From Bdellovibrionota bacterium (lineage in GTDB: Bacteria; Bdellovibrionota; Bdellovibrionia; Bdellovibrionales; JAEYZS01): a stretch of DNA of 49,026 nt. The stretch spans positions 1 to 49,026 of the forward strand of contig CAUJDY010000036.1 of the NCBI GenBank assembly GCA_963169805.1. Reading direction: 5' to 3'. Positions 42,927 to 49,026 of this stretch are shown here, in pieces. The notes beneath the pieces are model-generated. The model saw nothing but the letters and a program-made list of their open reading frames with translations. It made no database searches and was not told where the DNA came from. Each line of letters starts with the position of its first letter. The first letter of the stretch is position 1. The position numbers and the translations under genes are program-made.

Positions 42927-44802
42927 AATCAAATTGAATACGTCGGTTGTTATTACCGCGGTCAATAGCTATGAATCGTACCTGTCCTCTTACAAGATAA
43001 GGATGACCATTCAAACGAAAGACACGTCCATTTGAGGTAGGTGTCCCAATAAATACCCATTTGTTATTTTGGTATTGCCACTCCGTATTTTGTCTTAAAT
43101 CAGACCACTGTGTAAGAGGTAGATTATCACAGGCATTAATATTCTGAGAAGGATGAGATGGATCTGTGGCGTCTGTTGTTGCACATGCAATCACATCGTT
43201 ACTCACATTCACCATCTCAGAACGTAATTCATCGGTGTTGTAGTTCAATGTTTGAACCTCTGGACCACTAACAGAAGCTAAAACACGAATTCTAGATTCA
43301 GGTGGAGTAGGCGTCTGATCTGGATAATCTCTTTCAAACCCAGAAATGAGAGAGCTCATATCTGTCACTCGTCCGCCTACAATTTTTGAATTGAGAGAGG
43401 CAACAACTCTTGAATTGTTTTTTAAGTAAGATTCTAACTGCGACGGTGAAAAATTTTGTCCTTTATGACGAGTCAATCCCGCGATAGCGGCTCCAAATGC
43501 CGCTGCGATGGGGCTGGACATCGACGTTCCAGCTAAATAGGCGTACTGAGCGCGACCTTGGCTATCTAAATTCCAGGTTGAAAGAATCCCTTCTCCAGGC
43601 CTTGTTGTATCACATCCAGGAGCTGCGATTTCAATAAAACTGGATGAGAAATTAGAAAAACCACACAAAACATCTGGATTGGAAGCATCTGTAGCCGCTA
43701 CAGAAATAAACCCTTCTACTTCCGGTGCATAGCCTGCAGGAACATAGAATCTGTTCGTTGTAATTTCAAAACCTTCTCCTGTTTGCTCATCACCATTACC
43801 TGCAGATGAAAAGTATGTCGTACCTTGTGCAACACCTGCAATAAATGCATTTTTGAAAGCTATGTTTGCTCCAGGCCCACCTAGACTTAAATTGGCTACC
43901 TTAGCACCCTTATTGGCTGCATACGCAATTGCATTTAGAATCGCAGTATCAGGGCAGTCAATTGCGTCTTCACCGTTAATCTCTGTGATATGGCAAACTT
44001 TAAGAACCATGATTTTAGCCTTTGAGTAGACACCGGCAACACCAATACTATTATTTGTTTGCGCAGCAATTAAACCAGCTACATGTGTTCCATGAGGATC
44101 TTCTGGATCCATGGGTGAAATATTGGCATCGTTATCAGCAAAGTCATAGCCATTCACATCATCAATATAGCCATTTCCGTCATTGTCTATACCATCTCCA
44201 GCCACTTCTCCAGCATTGACCCAAATCTGATTTCTAATATCTGGATGATTTAAGACAATACCATCATCAATAACGGCAACTACAACATCTTGTGCAATTT
44301 GTGCATCTTGAAAATAAGTGTAGCCACGCTCAAAGTTTAGCGCATTGAGATGCTTTTGTTCTGCAAGAAATGAATCATTAGGTAAGTCTGTTAACTTACG
44401 GGATCTTTCTGCACTGACCGAGTCAACACACTCATCTTCCTCAGCCATCGATTGAATTTCTGCAATTGTTGTTGAGGCCGGAACTCTGAGGCTTCTTGCA
44501 CGAAGAGAAATTCTCTGCTGCTGAGTATGCATGGGTGTGGCACTTGCAGTTAAAATTGTTGCATCAGAAGAGCTGCGCCGCTTTAAACATTCCTCATCAG
44601 ATACAACAACTAGATCTTGGTCGCCCACAGCCTGTTGAGAAACGTCCGTGGAACCTTCTGAACCATTGTTGTTATTAAAATCAGCCACATCGATCTTGGC
44701 CTTTTTAGAGGATCTAAAGAAGCCTAAATCCTGAATCTGTGAACATGCTGAATTGACTATAAGTAAAGCTGCTAACACAAAAAGTGTCTTAAGTTGAGAC
44801 AT
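42913..44802 (-). CDS. lipoprotein subtilisin-like serine protease (S8)
   Basis: A 629-residue protease with a lipoprotein signal, MSQLKTLFVLAALLIVNSAC (Cys20). A low-complexity Asn/Ser/Asp spacer and a pro-region follow up to about 150. The catalytic domain has D179 (VAVIDDGIV), H240 (HGTHVAG), oxyanion N336 (SSAGNG) and S427 (AGTSMSSP). The insert GDGIDNDGNGYIDDVNG (202-218) repeats the calcium-loop-like insert of the other subtilase. From about 490 comes a beta-rich C-terminal domain (SRIRVLASVSGPE ... FTIQ) of unknown type, which may bind substrate or surface. It is probably tethered to a membrane, unlike the soluble homologue at 31320-32633. Confidence 0.92.
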   Translation of the reverse strand: MSQLKTLFVLAALLIVNSACSQIQDLGFFRSSKKAKIDVADFNNNNGSEGSTDVSQQAVGDQDLVVVSDEECLKRRSSSDATILTASATPMHTQQQRISLRARSLRVPASTTIAEIQSMAEEDECVDSVSAERSRKLTDLPNDSFLAEQKHLNALNFERGYTYFQDAQIAQDVVVAVIDDGIVLNHPDIRNQIWVNAGEVAGDGIDNDGNGYIDDVNGYDFADNDANISPMDPEDPHGTHVAGLIAAQTNNSIGVAGVYSKAKIMVLKVCHITEINGEDAIDCPDTAILNAIAYAANKGAKVANLSLGGPGANIAFKNAFIAGVAQGTTYFSSAGNGDEQTGEGFEITTNRFYVPAGYAPEVEGFISVAATDASNPDVLCGFSNFSSSFIEIAAPGCDTTRPGEGILSTWNLDSQGRAQYAYLAGTSMSSPIAAAFGAAIAGLTRHKGQNFSPSQLESYLKNNSRVVASLNSKIVGGRVTDMSSLISGFERDYPDQTPTPPESRIRVLASVSGPEVQTLNYNTDELRSEMVNVSNDVIACATTDATDPSHPSQNINACDNLPLTQWSDLRQNTEWQYQNNKWVFIGTPTSNGRVFRLNGHPYLVRGQVRFIAIDRGNNNRRIQFDFTIQ

Positions 44803-44911
44803 ACCATCCCCCTGATGTTCCTTTTAGTCGTTGCAAGGATGGGCCCCATAAAATTTAGCAGTTTGTTTATTAAGTCAAAAAAGATGGGAGTGTTTAGTAA
44901 TGATACAACAG

Positions 44912-44933
44912 GTGTCTAAAATATTTTAGACAC
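44912..44933. promoter_or_regulatory. perfect 22-bp palindrome, candidate operator
   Basis: Arms GTGTCTAAAAT (44912-44922) and ATTTTAGACAC (44923-44933) with no spacer. It lies 8 bp past the FliG-like stop and 110 bp before the subtilase start on the minus strand. There is no T-run after it, and a zero-length loop is poor for an RNA hairpin, so binding by a dimeric regulator is the better reading. A TTGACT lies between it and the subtilase gene, with no good -10 box. Confidence 0.45.
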
Positions 44934-44940
44934 ACAACAA

Positions 44941-45612
44941 TTAAGCAATTTTTCGAATTTGATCGAGTTTCTCTTCTGCTTGCGTTAATTTTTGTTTGAG
45001 GGAATCATTTTCTTGTGTAAGTTGAGATACTTTTCTTCTGAGTGTTTCTAACTCTTGAGTATTAACCTTTTCACCAACAGGCGACGCCGCTTCTGATTTA
45101 GCAGGTTGAGCTCCATCATCATAATCAAAAAGTAATCCTGAAATTAGTTTTTCTTCAAAAACAGAGTCCCAGTGAAGCTCAGGATCGACCTTATCCAAAC
45201 GAATGTAGCCTTCGTTAATCATCTTTCTCACTTCTGTTAGAACCTGCATGAATGCAGAATTGGATTCACTTTGATTTGGTTTTTTTTCTTGGAGTATAAA
45301 GTCAATCTTCCTCTTGCGTGAGTGATCCATCAACTTGAAGAGCTTTTCTTTTTGTTTTTCATCAACACCTATCGATACAACTGCAACTGTAAGGTCATTT
45401 AGTGTGCCAACTACTTCTGCAACAGTGTTATCATCCCAAGAAAAGAAGCGCTGAATTGAAAGCATTTTTTGTTTTATGGCTTTTGCCCATGTGACATTCT
45501 CATCTTCAATGATTTTTAAGAACTTATCTTGCTTATCTTTACCACTTGTTTCCATAAGGGCTAATAGCTGCGCAAATCCACCCTTTTTCTTATAGCGATC
45601 GATCATTCCCAT
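44941..45612 (-). CDS. orphan FliG-like domain protein with C-terminal coiled coil
   Basis: A 223-residue soluble protein. Residues 10-110 follow the FliG middle/C-terminal repeat pattern: GGFAQLLALME, FLKIIEDENVTWAKAIKQKML, FFSWDDNTVAEVV (FliG LDDRxIQ-like), LTVAVVSIGVDEKQKEKLFKLM and RKRKIDFIL. A linker (165-185, Ala/Pro/Ser-rich) leads to a heptad-rich coiled coil (185-222). The frame is open to 45660, but the ATG at 45612 has AGGAG six bases upstream. No flagellar gene is nearby, and the charged torque helix of FliG is not obvious. It probably acts as a cytoplasmic assembly or scaffold factor (inference). Confidence 0.75.
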   Translation of the reverse strand: MGMIDRYKKKGGFAQLLALMETSGKDKQDKFLKIIEDENVTWAKAIKQKMLSIQRFFSWDDNTVAEVVGTLNDLTVAVVSIGVDEKQKEKLFKLMDHSRKRKIDFILQEKKPNQSESNSAFMQVLTEVRKMINEGYIRLDKVDPELHWDSVFEEKLISGLLFDYDDGAQPAKSEAASPVGEKVNTQELETLRRKVSQLTQENDSLKQKLTQAEEKLDQIRKIA

Positions 45613-45698
45613 GATGAACTCCTGATATGAGTTTATCGGAAATCTGACAATAGAATTCAATACTATTTCTATTTTTAAAACTAGACGTTTGTACTGGA

Positions 45699-46127
45699 TT
45701 ATATAAATTGAAATGGAGTATTACTGGGCTTTTGGTAACTGCGGTGCTCTTCCTTAATTAGATCAATAAAATACTCTTTATGATCTTCACAGCCTTTCAA
45801 AACAAGAAACCCTCCGCTCATACTGTAGTAAGCTTCTTTTGACTCTATTCTTCTAATTTCTTTTCCATTAAAACTATGAATTTCGACAACAGATCCTTTT
45901 GCAGATATTCCTTCCGATAAAAGACTTTCGACGGTACTATCAAATCGTATTACATATTTTTTACTTCTTCCAACAATGTGAAAAGTTAAATGAGTTCCAT
46001 TTATATAATTACTGCTACCTCTTGATATGATCATGGATGGTCTATCAAAATTAATTAAAAAACATGCACTCGTACATATAGAGAATACGAGTGCTGTGTA
46101 AATAAATACTTTATACTTTTTAATCAT
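45699..46127 (-). CDS. small exported or membrane-anchored protein of unknown function
   Basis: Not recognised. The 142-residue product has an N-terminal hydrophobic segment (VFIYTALVFSICTSACFLI) that may be a signal anchor or, through TSAC, a lipobox. The rest is a small beta-rich domain (THLTFHIVGRSKKYVIRF, SVVEIHSFNGKEIRRIE, GGFLVLKGCEDHKEYFIDLI). The upstream lipoprotein gene ends 2 bp before its start, so the pair is one transcript and may form an envelope complex. Confidence 0.7.
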   Translation of the reverse strand: MIKKYKVFIYTALVFSICTSACFLINFDRPSMIISRGSSNYINGTHLTFHIVGRSKKYVIRFDSTVESLLSEGISAKGSVVEIHSFNGKEIRRIESKEAYYSMSGGFLVLKGCEDHKEYFIDLIKEEHRSYQKPSNTPFQFI

Positions 46128-46129
46128 TC

Positions 46130-47683
46130 CTATTTTTTCTCAACCTCATACAAGTGCTGCTGATTTTCCGTCTTGTTAGATAGCGCTTTTACTATCTCAT
46201 TTAGATTGTCACTGGTTATAACTCCACTCGCTGATTGATCTTCAAATTGAATTCTACCAAAATCATCAAAAGAGGCCTTGAGCGACTGCAAGTCATTCAA
46301 GCTACCACCTATAAACTTCTGGCTATTAACAGCTACATCTACGAATGAATCTTCTTTGTTATTATAGACTTTAAATTTAGAGTCTTTTCCAGACAGTCCT
46401 TCTTCTATATCAGAAATAATATTTCCCGCTAACGTTGAAGATAAGCAGGCACCTCTTGCAAGCAAGTACCCTTCTCTCTGTTGATTTTGAAATTGCCCTG
46501 CAGGGCACCAGCGTTTCTGATTCTGCAATGCAATTCGTATTGCCGGAATTGCATTTGCACCAAGTGTATTAATGTATTCTAAATCTTTAAGATTTAAGCC
46601 CTTACCAAGATTCTGTTTTTCACTAATAAGATCTAGTGCTGAGCGCCTCGCAAATACGTCATGTGAATAGTGGTCTGTGCTATTATACTTATCATAAGCA
46701 TCATTACGCTTCTTAATCTCCCTTGCCGGGGCTGACGAATCTTCATCCTTAAACTCTTCAAGGACACTTATTGCTCCCTCTGTATTATATGCATTGGCAA
46801 TAATCATTTGAATAACAGCTCCAGCGGCTACCTGCTCCGCAGCTTCGAAGTCAGGCCTTACCAATGTGACAGGTTTCTGTTCGTAGTTGATGGATTCATT
46901 GCACGCAGTTTCGTACTCACCGTCATTTGCAATACGAGTTGTACAGTAAGTATAAATCATAGATCTCATATACATGAGATTAGTTGTAATATACTCCCAA
47001 TTAGAAATAGACTCAAACTTCTCTTGATCTGAATCTGTTGCTGTTTTTATCTCTAGGAGTGTATCCGTACCTTCTACAAAGTTCACGCGAGTTACAACCT
47101 TTACTTTGTTTGAGGTTAAGATAGGTACGTTGAGCGTTATTTTTTTATCTTTATTCTTTGAAAGAAAAACTCTTAAATTTTCTCTTTCTTGCTGGATAGA
47201 GCCAAGCAAGGATTGAACATCCTTTTCAGTTTTAATGTCGTAGCTTTCAGCATTATTTAAAAAAGTTTTAAGAGAATCATTTCGACCTAAGGTTTGTCCA
47301 ATTCTCTCCCTCAGTTCTTTTCCAGACTTAGTATGAGAAAAAATTGTACTGGATCTTTTTAACACTCCTTGCATTTTCATCTCTGGAGATAACAATGCAC
47401 CCAGAAGCTGGGCTCTGAAATTTGTAGAGTCATAGCTCAACGCTTTATTAACAAGTTCATTTGCAAACATAAAACCAGATGCTGTCATAAGCTTCTCTGC
47501 TTCTTGAGCAATAGCTTCTGCTTTTTGTTGAGCAGATAAATCTGAATCATTATCAATCTGGCTTACATTAGTCTTAACTACAATTTTATTGAGACTGATA
47601 TTATTCTCACTACCCTTTGGTAAGCAGCCAATAACTTGAAAGATTCCTATTAGTATCGGAAGCCATACAATTAGCTTTCTCAC
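46130..47683 (-). CDS. lipoprotein of unknown function, 517 residues
   Basis: Not recognised. It starts at GTG (47681-47683) with AAAGGAG seven bases upstream and carries a lipoprotein signal, RKLIVWLPILIGIFQVIGC (lipobox VIGC). Residues 45-100 contain helix pairs (AQQKAEAIAQEAEKLM, FANELVNKALSYDSTNFRAQ) that look like one or two TPR-type repeats. The remainder is mostly helical, with five cysteines in the mature part. Such long TPR-headed lipoproteins are common in Bdellovibrio-like genomes, but no function is known. A sigma-54-like site lies about 40 bp upstream. Confidence 0.72.
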   Translation of the reverse strand: MRKLIVWLPILIGIFQVIGCLPKGSENNISLNKIVVKTNVSQIDNDSDLSAQQKAEAIAQEAEKLMTASGFMFANELVNKALSYDSTNFRAQLLGALLSPEMKMQGVLKRSSTIFSHTKSGKELRERIGQTLGRNDSLKTFLNNAESYDIKTEKDVQSLLGSIQQERENLRVFLSKNKDKKITLNVPILTSNKVKVVTRVNFVEGTDTLLEIKTATDSDQEKFESISNWEYITTNLMYMRSMIYTYCTTRIANDGEYETACNESINYEQKPVTLVRPDFEAAEQVAAGAVIQMIIANAYNTEGAISVLEEFKDEDSSAPAREIKKRNDAYDKYNSTDHYSHDVFARRSALDLISEKQNLGKGLNLKDLEYINTLGANAIPAIRIALQNQKRWCPAGQFQNQQREGYLLARGACLSSTLAGNIISDIEEGLSGKDSKFKVYNNKEDSFVDVAVNSQKFIGGSLNDLQSLKASFDDFGRIQFEDQSASGVITSDNLNEIVKALSNKTENQQHLYEVEKK

Positions 47684-47721
47684 AGTCGTACTCCTTTAAA
47701 AAATTAAATTTTTTAAATAAT

Positions 47722-47740
47722 ATGCTAAACATGTGCCAGG
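47722..47740 (-). promoter_or_regulatory. sigma-54-like promoter, one mismatch in -12
   Basis: Minus strand CTGGCAC-ATGTT-TAGCA: TGGCAC is complete, the spacing is correct, and the -12 reads TAGC instead of TTGC. The invariant GG and GC are kept ten bases apart. The start site would fall about 28 bases before the GTG at 47683, leaving room for the AAAGGAG. Confidence 0.45.
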
Positions 47741-47927
47741 TTCATATTGGCTTAAATTACTTTTAACGGTGCTGATTTAAATATAAAATGACTTAATGTC
47801 ACTAAAATTTTATTCTAAAATATTGAATTTACTTACTATTCACATGTATGTCTCAGTTATTTTATCATGCCTTCAAATTGTCATAAAACTTGCCATATAA
47901 ACTCATTCAAGATATTTGGTGAGAGGT

Positions 47928-48791
47928 ATGCAACTGCCGTATTTTCCATTTGAAGTAATGAATGAAGCCTATAAGCCATCAATGGGCCTAAAGCCTTTGG
48001 ATTTATCCAGATGGATAGAAATTGATGAAACTTTTAAGACCCAGGTAGCAAAGAAAAAGGATATTCTTAAGAACCATCAAGATCTTGTGCTAAAAATTGA
48101 ACCCATGGCATCTCCAGCTGTACTTGAGACGCAAGAACTCCTCAAAGAGCATCTCCTCTCCTACTTTCCAAATAAATATTCTTTTGCAGATTCGATATTT
48201 AAAGTTGATTCAAATGACTCCTACAAAATCTCAAACGATCCAACAGAGGCCCTCAAAAACATGAGTCAGTGGGTGCAAGAGGATTTTGCTTTTATGAGCC
48301 CAGAATCTCCCTCTCGCCTGGTTGGGGGTTGTATTTGTTTTCCATCACGTTGGAATCTACCTCAAAAAATGAGCCTTGGATCTGATGCTATTCATGCGCC
48401 TGTTCCAAAATTCAAAGAGACTGTTGCAAAAGCAACGAATCAATTCTTAGAGCGTATTCAAGTTGAAAAACCTATGTGGAGACTGAACTGGACTCTTCAT
48501 GATTGCCCAGAGATTTTTACGCCATTCCCTGATGAAGGCAGAAGTGATCTTACGTCTTCTAATATTTTAGAACACACATACTTAAGAATGGAACGGCAAA
48601 CTCTCAGAAGGCTTCCAAAAACAAACTTTGTTCTGTTTACTATTCGCACTTATATCTTTCCATTAAAAGATGTTGTATCCGATCCCCAAAGAAAAATAGC
48701 CCTCAAAAGCACTCTCGACCACCTCCCAATTGAGACGGCCAATTACAAAGGTATGAGAAAGTTCTTTGATCTTCTCAAAAACTCTCTCTAA
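47928..48791 (+). CDS. DUF3445 / heme-dependent oxidative N-demethylase-like protein
   Basis: A soluble protein of about 287 residues matching the HODM alpha-subunit family (DUF3445), heme PAS-like enzymes that oxidatively demethylate secondary or tertiary amines. Family blocks are GGCICFPSRWNLPQKM, DAIHAPVPKF (His region), RLNWTLHDCPEIF and LRMERQTLRRLPKTNFVLF-TIRTYIFPL. The ATG at 47928 is chosen: GGTGAG lies just upstream, and the in-frame TTG 47916 and GTG 47919 are weaker. The NAD(P)H, FMN and ferredoxin partner subunits of characterised systems are not next to it. It converges with the next gene with 4 bp between stops. Confidence 0.85.
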   Translation: MQLPYFPFEVMNEAYKPSMGLKPLDLSRWIEIDETFKTQVAKKKDILKNHQDLVLKIEPMASPAVLETQELLKEHLLSYFPNKYSFADSIFKVDSNDSYKISNDPTEALKNMSQWVQEDFAFMSPESPSRLVGGCICFPSRWNLPQKMSLGSDAIHAPVPKFKETVAKATNQFLERIQVEKPMWRLNWTLHDCPEIFTPFPDEGRSDLTSSNILEHTYLRMERQTLRRLPKTNFVLFTIRTYIFPLKDVVSDPQRKIALKSTLDHLPIETANYKGMRKFFDLLKNSL

Positions 48792-48795
48792 CAAC

Positions 48796-49026
48796 TTATT
48801 CTTTTATAAGATTTTTAATATCTATGATGACAACAACAGGAAAGTGATCTGATGGCTGACGAGATCTTTCTTCATACGACTGCGGGATAGGCATAATGTT
48901 CCCATCCTTATCTGTATACCTGTAAATGTAAGTCCAAAGAGGCACACCAAAAGTAGAACTCATCATTAAGTCGTCAAACTGACTACGAACTGTTTTCCCT
49001 CCAGTAGGATGGTAGGTCTGAGTGAT
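48796..49026 (-). CDS. endonuclease/exonuclease/phosphatase-fold protein, 3' end only
   Basis: The minus-strand frame is open from the window edge to TAA at 48796-48798, giving the last 76 residues. It ends SRQPSDHFPVVVIIDIKN. The SDHFPV motif is the C-terminal catalytic His block of the EEP superfamily (DNase I, AP endonuclease, sphingomyelinase, inositol phosphatase). The preceding TGGKTVRSQFDDLMMSS fits an EEP lipid- or nucleotide-hydrolase, but the subgroup cannot be set without the rest. The final 4 bp before the neighbouring stop hold no terminator. Confidence 0.65.
   Translation of the reverse strand: MTQTYHPTGGKTVRSQFDDLMMSSTFGVPLWTYIYRYTDKDGNIMPIPQSYEERSRQPSDHFPVVVIIDIKNLIKE

Noticed and set aside
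1-49026. Transposase, integrase, phage, CRISPR, toxin-antitoxin or restriction genes
   Set aside because: Looked for on both strands; no recognisable motif or repeat array. The only mobile-element-like object is the 260-bp repeat at 16292.

Overview
The window is an AT-rich stretch of a Gram-negative bacterial chromosome. Signs of an outer membrane are beta-barrel proteins, many lipoboxes and signal peptides. The gene set fits the Bdellovibrionota (Bdellovibrio/Bacteriovorax-like) best: menaquinone genes, a three-gene b-type SdhCAB, fused isobutyryl-CoA mutase, orphan FliG-like and REC-PilZ proteins, several subtilases and many taxon-restricted lipoproteins. That placement is inference. No rRNA, tRNA, CRISPR array, transposase or phage gene was seen.

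Layout. 1-3583 (+) is the 3' part of a menaquinone operon, menB(partial)-menA-menC-menE. 3589-5235 (-) holds a secreted unknown and a lipoprotein alpha/beta hydrolase. 5415-12574 (-) is the standout: a polyprenyl diphosphate synthase followed by all seven enzymes of the shikimate pathway (aroF-aroA-aroE-aroC-aroK-aroB-aroQ), mostly joined by 4-base ATGA overlaps. 12824-16281 (+) is sdhC-sdhA-sdhB. The gap to the next convergent gene is filled by a 260-bp element with perfect 36-bp terminal inverted repeats and nested hairpins. 16549-19769 has a queuosine-precursor transporter, a secreted protein, a free-Met-sulfoxide-reductase-like GAF protein and two lipoproteins. 19984-24925 (-) is an acyl-CoA operon, hbd-crt-icmF. 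25068-28525 (-) has a porin-like barrel and a tight operon of a RelA/SpoT-like protein, a nucleosidase-like protein and a PlsC acyltransferase. 28599-33126 has a lipoprotein, a secreted unknown, a REC-PilZ regulator, a subtilase and a small membrane protein. 33123-36411 (-) is a light-repair operon with two photolyase-family proteins and a GbsR/MarR-type regulator. 36687-38384 (+) has a DUF3011 protein and a DUF3187 barrel gene behind a sigma-54 promoter match. 38388-42926 covers an aldehyde dehydrogenase, a fatty-acid hydroxylase, a membrane metallophosphoesterase and a thiolase. 42913-47683 (-) has a lipoprotein subtilase, an orphan FliG-like protein and two envelope proteins. The right end has a DUF3445/heme-dependent demethylase-like gene and the 3' end of an exo/endonuclease-phosphatase-fold gene.

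How the parts connect. Chorismate from the aro operon feeds the men genes. The polyprenyl synthase at the head of the aro operon can supply the quinone side chain. SdhCAB uses that menaquinone. Hbd, Crt, IcmF and the distant thiolase form a short-chain acyl-CoA route. The least described items are the 260-bp inverted-repeat element, the RelA/SpoT-like operon, the orphan FliG-like protein, and the sigma-54 / small-ORF / start-codon-hairpin arrangement before the DUF3187 gene.
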